Assembly (NCBI RefSeq): GCF_900156155.1
Contig: NZ_FTMD01000003.1
Coordinates: 1-64,000 of the forward strand
Source: Aromatoleum tolulyticum
GTDB taxonomy: Bacteria; Pseudomonadota; Gammaproteobacteria; Burkholderiales; Rhodocyclaceae
Direction: 5' to 3'
DNA: 64,000 bases
Shown here in pieces: positions 41,564-50,392 of the stretch. Positions within the stretch are counted from its first letter, which is position 1. Each line of letters opens with the position of its first letter. The translations under genes were made by a program, and so were the position numbers. A model generated the notes under the pieces. The model ran no database searches, was not told the DNA's origin, and saw only the letters and a list, made by a program, of their open reading frames with translations.

Positions 41564-43009
41564 TCAGGCCTCGAGGTGCTCGACGATGAAGCGCTTGACC
41601 GCGTCGACGTCGGGCGCCATCACCTCGACCCGCTGCGGCAGCGCCTCGATGCCCTCGAGTTCCGCGGGGCGTTCGGGCTCGCGGCCGAGGGCCTCGCGGA
41701 TCGTGTCGGCGAACTTGACCGGCAGCGCGGTTTCGAGCACCAGCAGGGGCACGCCGGCAGGCACGCAGTCGGCACAGTCCCAGGCCACCTTGACCCCGTC
41801 CGCGGTGTGCGTGTCGACCACTGTTCCGTATGTCTCGAACACCTGCTTGATAGTCGCGAGCCGGTCGGCATGGGTGCTGCGGCCGGAGACGAAGGCGTAA
41901 TTCAGGATATCGGCGAACTCGCCACTGGCGGCGAGATCGAACGCCCCGCCGGCATCGACGGACTTCCACAGTTCGGCGACGCGCTGCGGGTTGCGGCCGA
42001 CGAGGTCGAAGACGAAGCGCTCGAAGTTCGACGCCTTGGAGATGTCCATGGAGGGGCTCGACGTGACCTGGGTTTCCGCGGCCTTGCGCGGGCGATAGAT
42101 GCCCGTATGGAAGAATTCGTCGAGGACGTCGTTCTCGTTCGTCGCGAGGATCAGGCGCGAGACCGGCAGGCCCATCTGGCGTGCGATGTGGCCGGCGCAG
42201 ATGTTGCCGAAGTTGCCCGACGGCACGCAGAACGCGACCTGCTCGTCATTGGACTGCGTCGCAGCGAAATAGCCCTTGAAGTAATAAACGATCTGGGCCG
42301 CGACACGCGCCCAGTTGATCGAATTGACCGCGCCGATCTTGTACTTCGCCTTGAATGCGGCGTCGTTCGAGACCGCCTTCACGATGTCCTGCGCGTCGTC
42401 GAACATGCCGGTGACGGCGATGTTGTAGATGTTGGCGTCCTGCAGCGAGTACATCTGCGCACGCTGGAAGGGGCTCATCTTGCCGTGCGGCGACAGCATG
42501 AACACGGTCACGCCGTGCTTGCCGCGCATCGCGTACTCGGCTGCCGAGCCGGTGTCGCCGGAAGTCGCACCGAGGATGTTGATCGTCTCGCCGCGCTTGT
42601 CGAGCACGTACTCGAACAGGTTGCCGAGGAGCTGCATCGCCATGTCCTTGAACGCCAGCGTCGGACCGTTGGACAGCTCGAGCAGGCCGAAACGACCCGG
42701 TTCCAGCCAATGCACGGGCGTGATGTCGGCTGCGTTGTCGCCGGGACGGACGAAGCGATAGACGTCGGCGGTATAGGTCTTGTCGCAGATCGCCTTGAGG
42801 TCGGCCGCGGGGATGTCGGTGATGTACTTCGACAGGATCGCGAAGGCGAGATCCGCGTAGGACAGCCCGCGCCATGCATCGAGTTCGGCACGCGTCACCT
42901 GCGGGTAGGTCTCGGGCAGGTACAGGCCACCGTCGGGCGCGAGGCCGCCAAGCAGGATGTCGCAGAACTCGGGACGGGCGGCGTGGCCGCGGGTGGACAG
43001 GTACTTCAC
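41564..43009 (-). CDS. thrC: threonine synthase
   Basis: 481 residues from a GTG start with AAGGAT upstream. The start KYLSTRGHAARPEFCDILLGGLAPDGGLYLPE is typical of the longer proteobacterial form. The PLP lysine lies in NGPTLAFKDMAMQLLG; other motifs are GATSGDTGSAAEYAMRG and VPSGNFGNICAGHIARQMGLP. It converts O-phosphohomoserine to threonine. It is the last gene of the alaA-hom-thrC operon, 130 bases after hom, with a stem-loop in that gap. The thrB kinase is not in the window. Confidence 0.97.
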   Translation of the reverse strand: MKYLSTRGHAARPEFCDILLGGLAPDGGLYLPETYPQVTRAELDAWRGLSYADLAFAILSKYITDIPAADLKAICDKTYTADVYRFVRPGDNAADITPVHWLEPGRFGLLELSNGPTLAFKDMAMQLLGNLFEYVLDKRGETINILGATSGDTGSAAEYAMRGKHGVTVFMLSPHGKMSPFQRAQMYSLQDANIYNIAVTGMFDDAQDIVKAVSNDAAFKAKYKIGAVNSINWARVAAQIVYYFKGYFAATQSNDEQVAFCVPSGNFGNICAGHIARQMGLPVSRLILATNENDVLDEFFHTGIYRPRKAAETQVTSSPSMDISKASNFERFVFDLVGRNPQRVAELWKSVDAGGAFDLAASGEFADILNYAFVSGRSTHADRLATIKQVFETYGTVVDTHTADGVKVAWDCADCVPAGVPLLVLETALPVKFADTIREALGREPERPAELEGIEALPQRVEVMAPDVDAVKRFIVEHLEA

Positions 43010-43048
43010 GGGCAGATCCTTAAATGGGTGTGTTCGTCAAAGGACGAA

Positions 43049-43088
43049 AGGCACGGCGGTGCGGAGCTTTCCGCATGCGGCCGTGCCT
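43049..43088 (-). promoter_or_regulatory. stem-loop in the hom-thrC gap
   Basis: AGGCACGGC (43049-43057) pairs with GCCGTGCCT (43080-43088), and the interior GTGCGGA/TCCGCAT extends the stem. No T-run follows on the minus strand. It may stabilise or process the transcript, or weaken read-through into thrC. Confidence 0.55.
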
Positions 43089-43139
43089 GCCGTCGCGCCC
43101 GCGCCCCGGAAGATCGACGCGCGGGTCCGCACGGGGCGA

Positions 43140-44450
43140 TTACTGCAGGTTTTCCATGCGCAGGCGCGTGATCCTGCCCTGCACGACGGGAAGCGCCTCG
43201 ATCTTCGCGATCGCAGCGTTGGCGTTCTTCTCGACCGTTTCGTGCGTCAGCATGATGATGTCGGTCTGGGACGAGCCTTCGGGCGCCTCCTTCTGGATCA
43301 TCGCCTCGATCGAGATGCCGCTGTCGGCGAGGATGCGGGTGATGTCCGCGAGCACGCCCGGCTTGTCCTCGACGCGCATGCGCAGGTAGTAGGAGGTGAT
43401 GACTTCCTCGATCGGCAGCACCTTCAGGTCGCGCACCTGGTCCGGCTGGAACGCGAGGTGCGGCACGCGGTGTTCGGGATCGGCGGTGTGCAGGCGGGTG
43501 ACGTCGACGAGGTCGGCGATCACGGCGCTGGCCGTCGGCTCGGCGCCGGCGCCCTTGCCGTAGTACAGGGTCGCTCCCACCGCATCGCCGTGCACGACGA
43601 CGGCGTTCATCGCCCCCTCGACGTTGGCGATCAGGCGCTTGGCGGGGATCAGGGTCGGATGCACGCGCAGTTCGATGCCTTCGGGGCGCATGCGCGAGAT
43701 GCCCAGCAGCTTGATGCGGTAACCGAGCTGCTCGGCATAGGTGATATCGACGCTGTCGAGCGCGGTGATGCCCTCGACGTGGGCGGCGGAGAACTGCATC
43801 GGCACGCCGAACGCGATCGCGCTCATGATCGTGGCCTTGTGCGCGGCGTCGATGCCTTCGATGTCGAAGGTCGGATCGGCTTCGGCATAGCCGAGCGCCT
43901 GCGCTTCCTTGAGGACGTCGGCGAACGGCAGGCCCTTGTCGCGCATCTCGGACAGGATGAAGTTGGTCGTGCCGTTGATGATCCCGGCAAGCCACTGGAT
44001 GCGGTTGGCCGAGAGGCCTTCGCGCAGCGCCTTGATGATCGGGATGCCGCCGGCGACCGCCGCCTCGAAGGCCACCATCACGCCCTTCTTCTGCGCGGCG
44101 GCGAAGATTTCGTTGCCGTGCACGGCGAGCAGCGCCTTGTTCGCGGTGACGACGTGCTTGCCGTTCTCGATCGCCTTGAGCACCAGTTCCTTCGCGATGC
44201 CGTAGCCGCCGATCAGCTCGACAACGATGTCGATCTCGGGATCGGCAACGACGGAAAAGGCGTCGTCGGTGATGCGCGGGCCGGTGCCTGCGACCTTGCG
44301 CGCGAGTTCCAGGTTCTTGTCGGCCACTGCGGTAATACGGATCGGGCGACCGGCGCGACGGGTAATTTCCTCCTCGTTGCGTTTCAGAACGGTGAAGGTA
44401 CCGCCACCGACGGTACCGATGCCCAGCAGGCCAACATTGATCGCTTTCAT
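43140..44450 (-). CDS. hom: homoserine dehydrogenase with ACT domain
   Basis: 436 residues. The NAD(P)-binding N-terminus reads VGLLGIGTVGGGTFTVL. The catalytic part includes NGTTNFILSEM, the GYAEADPTFDIEGIDAAHKATI signature and the active-site Lys there. The C-terminal ACT domain (YYLRMRVEDKPGVLADITRILADSGISIEAMIQKE) indicates feedback control, usually by threonine. It makes homoserine from aspartate semialdehyde, the branch point to threonine and methionine. It lies 45 bases after the aminotransferase and upstream of thrC. Confidence 0.97.
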   Translation of the reverse strand: MKAINVGLLGIGTVGGGTFTVLKRNEEEITRRAGRPIRITAVADKNLELARKVAGTGPRITDDAFSVVADPEIDIVVELIGGYGIAKELVLKAIENGKHVVTANKALLAVHGNEIFAAAQKKGVMVAFEAAVAGGIPIIKALREGLSANRIQWLAGIINGTTNFILSEMRDKGLPFADVLKEAQALGYAEADPTFDIEGIDAAHKATIMSAIAFGVPMQFSAAHVEGITALDSVDITYAEQLGYRIKLLGISRMRPEGIELRVHPTLIPAKRLIANVEGAMNAVVVHGDAVGATLYYGKGAGAEPTASAVIADLVDVTRLHTADPEHRVPHLAFQPDQVRDLKVLPIEEVITSYYLRMRVEDKPGVLADITRILADSGISIEAMIQKEAPEGSSQTDIIMLTHETVEKNANAAIAKIEALPVVQGRITRLRMENLQ

Positions 44451-44495
44451 AAGAACTCGTTGAGTTTTGTCTTCAGATGAGTGAAACGGGGTGCT

Positions 44496-45794
44496 TCAGG
44501 TGCCGTGACGCTTGCGATAGCTTTCGAGGAAGCGCGCGATGCGACCGATCGCGTCGCGCAGGTCGTTTTCGTGCGGCAGGAACACGAGGCGGAAGTGATC
44601 CGGGTGCGGCCAGTTGAAGCCGGTGCCCTGCACCAGCAGCACGCGCTCCTGCTCCAGCAGCTCGGCGATGAAAGACTGGTCGTCCTCGATGGGATACATC
44701 CTGGGATCGAGCTTCGGGAACATGTACAGCGTCGCCTTCGGCTTGACGCAGCTGACGCCGGGGATCGCGGTGATCAGGTCGTAGGCGAGGTCGCGCTGGC
44801 TGCGCATGCGCCCGCCCTCGGCGACGAGATCGTCGATGCTCTGGTAGCCGCCCAGCGCCGTCTGGATCGCGTACTGCCCCGGCACGTTCGCACACAGGCG
44901 CATCGATGCGAGCATGTTGAGCCCTTCGATGTAGTCCTGGGCGTGGCGCTTGTCGCCGCACACGACCATCCACCCGGCGCGGTAGCCGCAGGAGCGGTAG
45001 TTCTTCGACAGGCCGTTGAAGATGATGGTCAGCACGTCCTCGGACAGCGCGGCCATCGACGTGTGGGTGACGCCATCGTACAGGACCTTGTCATACACCT
45101 CGTCGGCGTACAGGATCAGGCCGAATTCGCGCGCCAGATCGATGATGCCGCGCAGGATTTCGTCCGGATACAGCGCGCCGGTCGGATTGTTCGGGTTGAT
45201 GACGACGATGGCGCGAGTGTTCGGGGTGATGCGGGCGCGCATGTCGTCGAGGTCGGGCAGCCAGCCGTTGGCCTCGTCGCACAGGTAATGCACCGGACGG
45301 CCGCCGGACAGGCTCACGGCCGCGGTCCACAGCGGGTAGTCCGGCGCGGGGACGAGCACCTCGTCGCCGACGTTGAGCAGCGCATTCATCGCCATCACGA
45401 TCAGCTCGGACACGCCGTTGCCGATGTAGATGTCCTCGATCGTCACACCCTTGATGTGCTTCTGCTGGGTGTAGTGCATCACCGCCTTGCGCGCCGCGAA
45501 GATGCCCTTGGAATCCGAGTAGCCCGCCGAATTCGGCAGGTTGCGGATCATGTCCATCTGGATTTCTTCGGGGGCATCGAAGCCGAACGCGGCGAGGTTG
45601 CCGATGTTCAGCTTGATGATCTTGTGGCCCTCGTCCTCCATCTGCTTGGCACGCGTAAGGACCGGGCCGCGGATGTCGTAGCAGACGTTGGCGAGCTTGG
45701 CAGACTTGCGGACCTGCGGGAGCCTCGGGGCTTCGGGCTGCCCCTTCGTTTGTTCGGGCGGGACAGCAACCCGCAGTTTCGGCTCGACGCTCAT
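44496..45794 (-). CDS. alaA: AlaA-type PLP aminotransferase (glutamate-pyruvate family)
   Basis: 432 residues from the ATG at 45794 (GGACGGAG upstream); an ATG 24 bases earlier also has a possible ribosome site and cannot be excluded. The fold-type I signatures are SAKLANVCYDIRGPVLTRAKQM, the YSDSKGIFAARKAV stretch, INPNNPTGALY, ILYADEVYDKVLYD and the PLP lysine in FNGLSKNYRSCGYRAGW. Members make alanine from pyruvate. In betaproteobacteria this gene commonly precedes hom and thrC, as here. An N-terminal extension rich in Pro and charged residues precedes the conserved part. Confidence 0.93.
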   Translation of the reverse strand: MSVEPKLRVAVPPEQTKGQPEAPRLPQVRKSAKLANVCYDIRGPVLTRAKQMEDEGHKIIKLNIGNLAAFGFDAPEEIQMDMIRNLPNSAGYSDSKGIFAARKAVMHYTQQKHIKGVTIEDIYIGNGVSELIVMAMNALLNVGDEVLVPAPDYPLWTAAVSLSGGRPVHYLCDEANGWLPDLDDMRARITPNTRAIVVINPNNPTGALYPDEILRGIIDLAREFGLILYADEVYDKVLYDGVTHTSMAALSEDVLTIIFNGLSKNYRSCGYRAGWMVVCGDKRHAQDYIEGLNMLASMRLCANVPGQYAIQTALGGYQSIDDLVAEGGRMRSQRDLAYDLITAIPGVSCVKPKATLYMFPKLDPRMYPIEDDQSFIAELLEQERVLLVQGTGFNWPHPDHFRLVFLPHENDLRDAIGRIARFLESYRKRHGT

Positions 45795-45959
45795 CGCACT
45801 CCGTCCTTTCTTTCGCATGTTCCACTCCGCGCCGGAGTCCCGGCGCGCCGTCGGCCCCGAGCCGCACGGGCATGCAGCTGCCGGTGGGCCGGAAAACCAA
45901 AAGAATGTATCTTATCCAAGCCTGTATCCTCCGGCAATTTTGCCGACCGAGCGAATCTC

Positions 45960-46337
45960 ATGAAGCTGAACCTCCAACAGAACGCCGACCTCAACGTCGT
46001 AACCGGCTACGGCACAGACCACCTGATGATCAACAAGGAGCGGCATGACGGCAACACGCTGGTCACCGCCGACCGCATCGTTGCCGGCTGGGCGCCGGGC
46101 GGCTTGGCGGGCCTGAGTGCCGACGATTTCACCGTGGTATGCGAGCTGAGGCCCGAAGTGGTGCTCATCGGTACCGGCAGCCGCCAGCGCTTCCCTACGC
46201 CGCAGGTGCTGCGTCCGCTGATCGAGGCCCGTATCGGCTTCGAGATCATGGACTTGCCGGCAGCCTGCCGCACCTACAACATCCTCGTCACCGAGGGCCG
46301 CTCCGTCGTCGCGGCGCTGCTCTTCGACCCGGTCTGA
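45960..46337 (+). CDS. Mth938-domain (DUF498/NDUFAF3-like) protein
   Basis: 125 residues from the ATG at 45960. The family pattern is seen in VTGYGTDHLMINKERHDGNTLVTADRIVAGW, RPEVVLIGTGSRQRFPTPQVL and FEIMDLPAACRTYNILVTEGRSVVAALLF. The eukaryotic relative NDUFAF3 assists complex I assembly; the bacterial role is unknown. It is divergent from alaA with about 165 bases between and is followed by bcp on the same strand after 113 bases. Confidence 0.9.
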   Translation: MKLNLQQNADLNVVTGYGTDHLMINKERHDGNTLVTADRIVAGWAPGGLAGLSADDFTVVCELRPEVVLIGTGSRQRFPTPQVLRPLIEARIGFEIMDLPAACRTYNILVTEGRSVVAALLFDPV

Positions 46338-46450
46338 CTGCGAGGGCGCGGCCGGAATACCGCCGGCGGCGCCATCCGCATCACGCAGCCGTTGTCATTC
46401 ACCCGGCTCCTCCGCTACGCTGATTGCGACAACCGACAACGGAGAGCCCC

Positions 46451-46915
46451 ATGAACACGACAAACACGGCTTCCGCGGCCGACTTCACCCTCCCCGCGAC
46501 CGGCGGCGCGAGCGTCACCGTCTCGGCGCTGCACGGGCGCAAGCTCGTCCTGTACTTCTATCCGAAGGACAACACCCCCGGCTGCACCAACGAGACCGCC
46601 GACTTCCGCGACCGCCACGCGGAATTCCAGGCCGCCGGCTGCGACGTGTATGGCATTTCGCGCGACAGCCTGAAATCGCACGAGAACTTCAAGGCCAAGC
46701 TCGGCCTGCCCTTCGAGCTGATCTCCGACGCGGAAGAGGTGGCGTGCAACGCCTTCGGCGTCATCAAGATGAAGAACATGTATGGAAAACAGGTGCGCGG
46801 CATCGAGCGCAGCACCTTCGTCATCGATGCCGAAGGCGTTGTGCGCCGCGAATGGCGCGGCGTGAAGGTGGCCGGCCACGCGCAGGAAGTGCTGGATTTC
46901 GTGAAGAGCCTGTAA
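46451..46915 (+). CDS. bcp: thioredoxin-dependent peroxiredoxin (Bcp/PrxQ type)
   Basis: 154 residues, ATG with GGAG upstream. The peroxidatic Cys lies in YFYPKDNTPGCTNETADFRD. The Cys five residues later found in many PrxQ proteins is absent, so resolution must use another Cys (two more occur, in AAGCDVYG and EVACNAFG) or an external thiol. It reduces hydroperoxides in the cytoplasm. It is followed 39 bases later by the PIN-PhoH gene on the same strand. Confidence 0.95.
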   Translation: MNTTNTASAADFTLPATGGASVTVSALHGRKLVLYFYPKDNTPGCTNETADFRDRHAEFQAAGCDVYGISRDSLKSHENFKAKLGLPFELISDAEEVACNAFGVIKMKNMYGKQVRGIERSTFVIDAEGVVRREWRGVKVAGHAQEVLDFVKSL

Positions 46916-46954
46916 TACCCCGTTCAACCCGACGCCAAGAGCATCAACCACTCC

Positions 46955-48361
46955 ATGACCAAACGCGCGCCCCGCAGCCGGAACACCAAGCTCTTCGTCC
47001 TCGACACCAACGTGCTGATGCACGATCCCACCAGCCTGTTCCGCTTCGAGGAGCACGACGTGTTCGTGCCGATCATGACGCTGGAGGAGCTGGACAACAA
47101 CAAGAAGGGCATGTCCGAAGTCGCCCGCAACGCACGCCAGGCGAGCCGCATGATGGACGACATCGTGAGCTCGTGCCCGGCCGACATCGCCGACGGCATC
47201 GAACTCAAGGCGCCGTCGCGGGACCTCGCGACGGGCAAGCTCTTCCTGCAGACCGAGGCGATCAACATGGCCCTGCCGGCGGCCCTGCCGACCGCGAAGG
47301 GCGACAATCAGATCCTCGCCGTGGTGATGCATCTGGCCGAACGCTTCCCCAAGCGGCCGGTGATCCTCGTCTCCAAGGACATCAACATGCGCATCAAGGC
47401 CCGCGCACTGGGCCTCGACGCGCAGGACTACTTCAACGACAAGGTGCTGGAGGATACCGATCTCCTCTACACAGGCTGGCGCGAACTGCCGCCCGACTTC
47501 TGGGATACCCACGGCAAGGGGATGGAGTCCTGGAAGGAGGAAGGAAGGACCTATTACCGCATCAAGGGTCCGCTCGTGACCAGCATGCTGGTCAATGAGT
47601 TCGTCTTCCAGGACGGCGAATCGCCGCTGCAGGCGTGGGTAAAGGGGCGCGACGGGCGCAGCGCCCTGATCGAGACGCTGGTCGACTACGCCCACAACAA
47701 GAACAACGTGTGGGGCATCACGGCGCGCAACCGCGAGCAGAACTTCGCGCTCAACCTGCTGATGAATCCGGAGATCGACTTCGTCACCCTGCTCGGCCAG
47801 GCGGGTACCGGCAAGACGCTGCTGACGCTCGCCGCGGCCCTGACGCAGGTGCTCGAAGCCAAGCGCTACTCGGAGATCATCATGACCCGGGTGACCGTGC
47901 CGGTCGGCGAGGACATCGGCTTCCTGCCGGGCACCGAGGAAGAGAAGATGGCGCCGTGGATGGGGGCGCTCGAGGACAACCTCGACGTACTCAACGGCAC
48001 GGCGGGCGAAGGCGGCGACTGGGGCCGCGCGGCGACGCGCGACCTGATCCGCTCGCGCATCAAGATCAAGAGTCTCAACTTCATGCGCGGGCGCACCTTC
48101 ATCAACAAGTTCCTGATCATCGACGAGGCGCAGAACCTGACGCCGAAGCAGATGAAGACGCTGATCACGCGCGCCGGCCCCGGCACCAAGGTGGTGTGCC
48201 TCGGCAACATCGCGCAGATCGACACGCCCTACCTCACCGAAGGCAGCTCGGGCCTGACCTTCGTCGTCGACCGCTTCAAGGACTGGCCGCACTCCGGCCA
48301 CATCACGCTGCAACGCGGCGAGCGCTCGCGCCTGGCCGATCACGCCGCGGAAGTGCTGTGA
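46955..48361 (+). CDS. PIN-PhoH ATPase (PhoH2-like)
   Basis: 468 residues. The N-terminal PIN domain has its acidic residues in LFVLDTNVLMHDP, LEELDNNKKG, KGDNQILAV and LVSKDINMRIKA. The C-terminal PhoH ATPase has Walker A GQAGTGKTLLTLA, Walker B FLIIDEAQNLTP and the GNIAQIDTPYL motif. Such PIN-PhoH proteins couple RNA helicase and RNase activities; related mycobacterial PhoH2 proteins have been shown to unwind and cut RNA. Unlike the vapC remnant at 4453-4779, this PIN domain is complete. A stem-loop lies 73 bases downstream. Confidence 0.94.
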   Translation: MTKRAPRSRNTKLFVLDTNVLMHDPTSLFRFEEHDVFVPIMTLEELDNNKKGMSEVARNARQASRMMDDIVSSCPADIADGIELKAPSRDLATGKLFLQTEAINMALPAALPTAKGDNQILAVVMHLAERFPKRPVILVSKDINMRIKARALGLDAQDYFNDKVLEDTDLLYTGWRELPPDFWDTHGKGMESWKEEGRTYYRIKGPLVTSMLVNEFVFQDGESPLQAWVKGRDGRSALIETLVDYAHNKNNVWGITARNREQNFALNLLMNPEIDFVTLLGQAGTGKTLLTLAAALTQVLEAKRYSEIIMTRVTVPVGEDIGFLPGTEEEKMAPWMGALEDNLDVLNGTAGEGGDWGRAATRDLIRSRIKIKSLNFMRGRTFINKFLIIDEAQNLTPKQMKTLITRAGPGTKVVCLGNIAQIDTPYLTEGSSGLTFVVDRFKDWPHSGHITLQRGERSRLADHAAEVL

Positions 48362-48433
48362 CGCCGGCCGGGGCGGCGGCACCCGCCCCGCCCCGGCGAT
48401 ATCCCTGACACACGCAGGGAATTTGCCCTGGAT

Positions 48434-48464
48434 CATCCCGGCTTGCCGGGATGCACCCTATAAT
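48434..48464 (+). promoter_or_regulatory. stem-loop abutting a TATAAT box upstream of the cNMP/CBS/DUF294 gene
   Basis: CATCCCGGC (48434-48442) pairs with GCCGGGATG (48445-48453) across TT. A perfect TATAAT follows at 48459-48464, 29 bases before the ATG at 48494. The hairpin occupies the place of a -35 box, for which no good hexamer is seen, so it may be an operator or the terminator of the preceding gene. A second small hairpin, GCAGG with CCTGC around T-rich bases (48467-48483), lies in the leader. Confidence 0.5.
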
Positions 48465-48493
48465 GCGCAGGTTTTTTGCCTGCAAAAGCCCCC

Positions 48494-50392
48494 ATGCCCG
48501 CTGCCGCCTCGGAAATGCTGGTTGGAGCCAGTTCGGACTTCCTCACGCGCTTCTCGCCGTTCAACCGGATGGAGCCGGAGGCGCTCGAATTCCTCGCCGA
48601 GCGTGCGACCCTGGCGTTCCACGCGCGCGGCAGCGAAATCCTGACGCCGGAGATGGGGCAGCCGACGCACTTCCACATCGTGCAGCGCGGCAAGGTGCAG
48701 GCCCGCCAGCTCGGCCCCGCGAGCGTCACCGACTATGCCGCGATGACGCTCGGACCGGGCGAATGCTTCCCGATCGGAGCGATCTCGGCGCAGCGGCCCT
48801 CGACCAACGCCTACGTCGCGGTGGAGGACAGCTTCGTGTTCCAGCTGCCGGCGGAGGACTTCCTCAAGCTCATGCAGATGAGCCCCGTCTTCCACGTCTT
48901 CTGCACGCAGTACATCGCCAGCCTGCTCAACCAGTCGCGCCAGCAGTTGCAGAGCACCTTCGCGCAGCGCGCGGCGGAGCAGCAGACGATGACGACGCCG
49001 CTCGGCCAGCTGGTGAAAAAGGCGCCGATCTTCGTCACGCCCGACAGCTCGATCCGCGCCGCGCTCGAGAAGATGTCGGAGATGCGCATCGGCTGCATCG
49101 TGATCACCGACGCCGACCAGAAACCGCTCGGGATCCTCACGCAGAGCGACCTGCTGCCGCGCGTCGTGCTGCCGGGGATCGACCTGCAGCGTCCGATCGG
49201 CGACGTGATGACCGCAACGCCGCACGTGATGTCGGCGTCCGACTCGGCCTACGACGCTGCCCTCGAGATGGCGACGCACGGCGTGCGCCACCTGCTGGTG
49301 GTCGATTCGGAAGGGCGGCTGAAGGGCGTGGTGTCCGAGCGCGACCTGTTCACGCTGCAGCGCATCGGTTTGCGCCAGATCCGCTCCAGCATCGAAGGCG
49401 CAGACGACCTCGAAGCCCTGCAGCGCGCCAGCCGCGACATCCGTCAGCTCGCACTCAACCTCATCGCCCAGGGCATCGGCGCGGAACAGCTGACGCAATT
49501 CATCTCGGCGCTCAACGACGCCCTGACCTGCCGCATCATCGACCTCGCGCGCGCGAAGCACGACCTCTACGGCATCGATTACGCATGGCTGGCCTTCGGC
49601 TCGGAAGGCCGCCACGAGCAGACGCTGTCCTCCGACCAGGATAACGGCATCATCTATGCCTGCCCCGAAGGCGCGGACCAGGCCGCACTGAAGAGCCGGC
49701 TGCTGGCCTGCGCCAAAGAGGTGAACGAGAACCTCGCCGCCTGCGGCTTCCCGCTGTGCAAGGGCAACATCATGGCGAGCAATCCAGAGCTGTGCCTCAC
49801 GCTCGACGAATGGAAGGGGCGCTTCGGCGACTGGATCCGCGAACCCGACCCGCAGGCCCTGCTCAACGCGACGATCTTCTTCGACTACCGCGTGCTGTGC
49901 GGCAACGAGCGCCTGGGCGACCAGCTGCGCGCGTGGCTCAACCGCACCGCGAAGGCCTACTCCAACTTCCTGCGCCTGATGGCGTCGAACGCGCTCCAGG
50001 TCGCGCCGCCGCTCGGGCGCATCCGCGATTTCGTCGTCGAGGACGATGGCACGATAGACCTGAAGAAGTCGGGGGCACGCCTGTTCGTCGACGTCGCGCG
50101 CATCCTCGCGCTGCGCGCCGACGTCGCATCGAGCAGCACCGTGCAGCGCCTGCGCCAGGCGGGCACCCGGATGGGCATGCCGGCGGAGGAGATCGCCGCG
50201 CTGATCGACGGCTTCCACTTCATCCAGCTGCTGCGCCTGCGCGCGCAGCACCTCGATACCGAACACGACGCACCGGGCGACAACCGCATCGACCCGGATA
50301 CGCTCAACGAACTCGACCGGCGCATCCTCAAGGAAGCGTTCCGGCAGGCGCGCAAGCTGCAACTGCGGCTGAAGCTCGACTACCAGCTATGA
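48494..50392 (+). CDS. cNMP-binding/CBS/DUF294 nucleotidyltransferase-like signalling protein
   Basis: 632 residues from the ATG at 48494; a TTG 18 bases earlier is in frame but inside the hairpin leader. The domain order is cyclic-nucleotide-binding (about 10-140), two CBS domains (about 160-280, KKAPIFVTPDSSIRAALEKM and DVMTATPHVMSASDS), a DUF294 nucleotidyltransferase-like core with GSEGRHEQTLSSDQDNG (about 370-400) and the DUF294 C-terminal domain. The GS-x(n)-D-x-D acidic pattern is present, so transferase activity is possible, as in GlnD relatives. It is followed, with a four-base overlap, by an exonuclease-like gene; this pair recurs in proteobacteria. Role inferred as nucleotide-sensing regulation. 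Confidence 0.9.
   Translation: MPAAASEMLVGASSDFLTRFSPFNRMEPEALEFLAERATLAFHARGSEILTPEMGQPTHFHIVQRGKVQARQLGPASVTDYAAMTLGPGECFPIGAISAQRPSTNAYVAVEDSFVFQLPAEDFLKLMQMSPVFHVFCTQYIASLLNQSRQQLQSTFAQRAAEQQTMTTPLGQLVKKAPIFVTPDSSIRAALEKMSEMRIGCIVITDADQKPLGILTQSDLLPRVVLPGIDLQRPIGDVMTATPHVMSASDSAYDAALEMATHGVRHLLVVDSEGRLKGVVSERDLFTLQRIGLRQIRSSIEGADDLEALQRASRDIRQLALNLIAQGIGAEQLTQFISALNDALTCRIIDLARAKHDLYGIDYAWLAFGSEGRHEQTLSSDQDNGIIYACPEGADQAALKSRLLACAKEVNENLAACGFPLCKGNIMASNPELCLTLDEWKGRFGDWIREPDPQALLNATIFFDYRVLCGNERLGDQLRAWLNRTAKAYSNFLRLMASNALQVAPPLGRIRDFVVEDDGTIDLKKSGARLFVDVARILALRADVASSSTVQRLRQAGTRMGMPAEEIAALIDGFHFIQLLRLRAQHLDTEHDAPGDNRIDPDTLNELDRRILKEAFRQARKLQLRLKLDYQL

Noticed and set aside
48476-48493. 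Earlier TTG start for the DUF294-family protein
   Set aside because: It adds only PAKAP before Met, lies in the leader hairpin and has no ribosome site.
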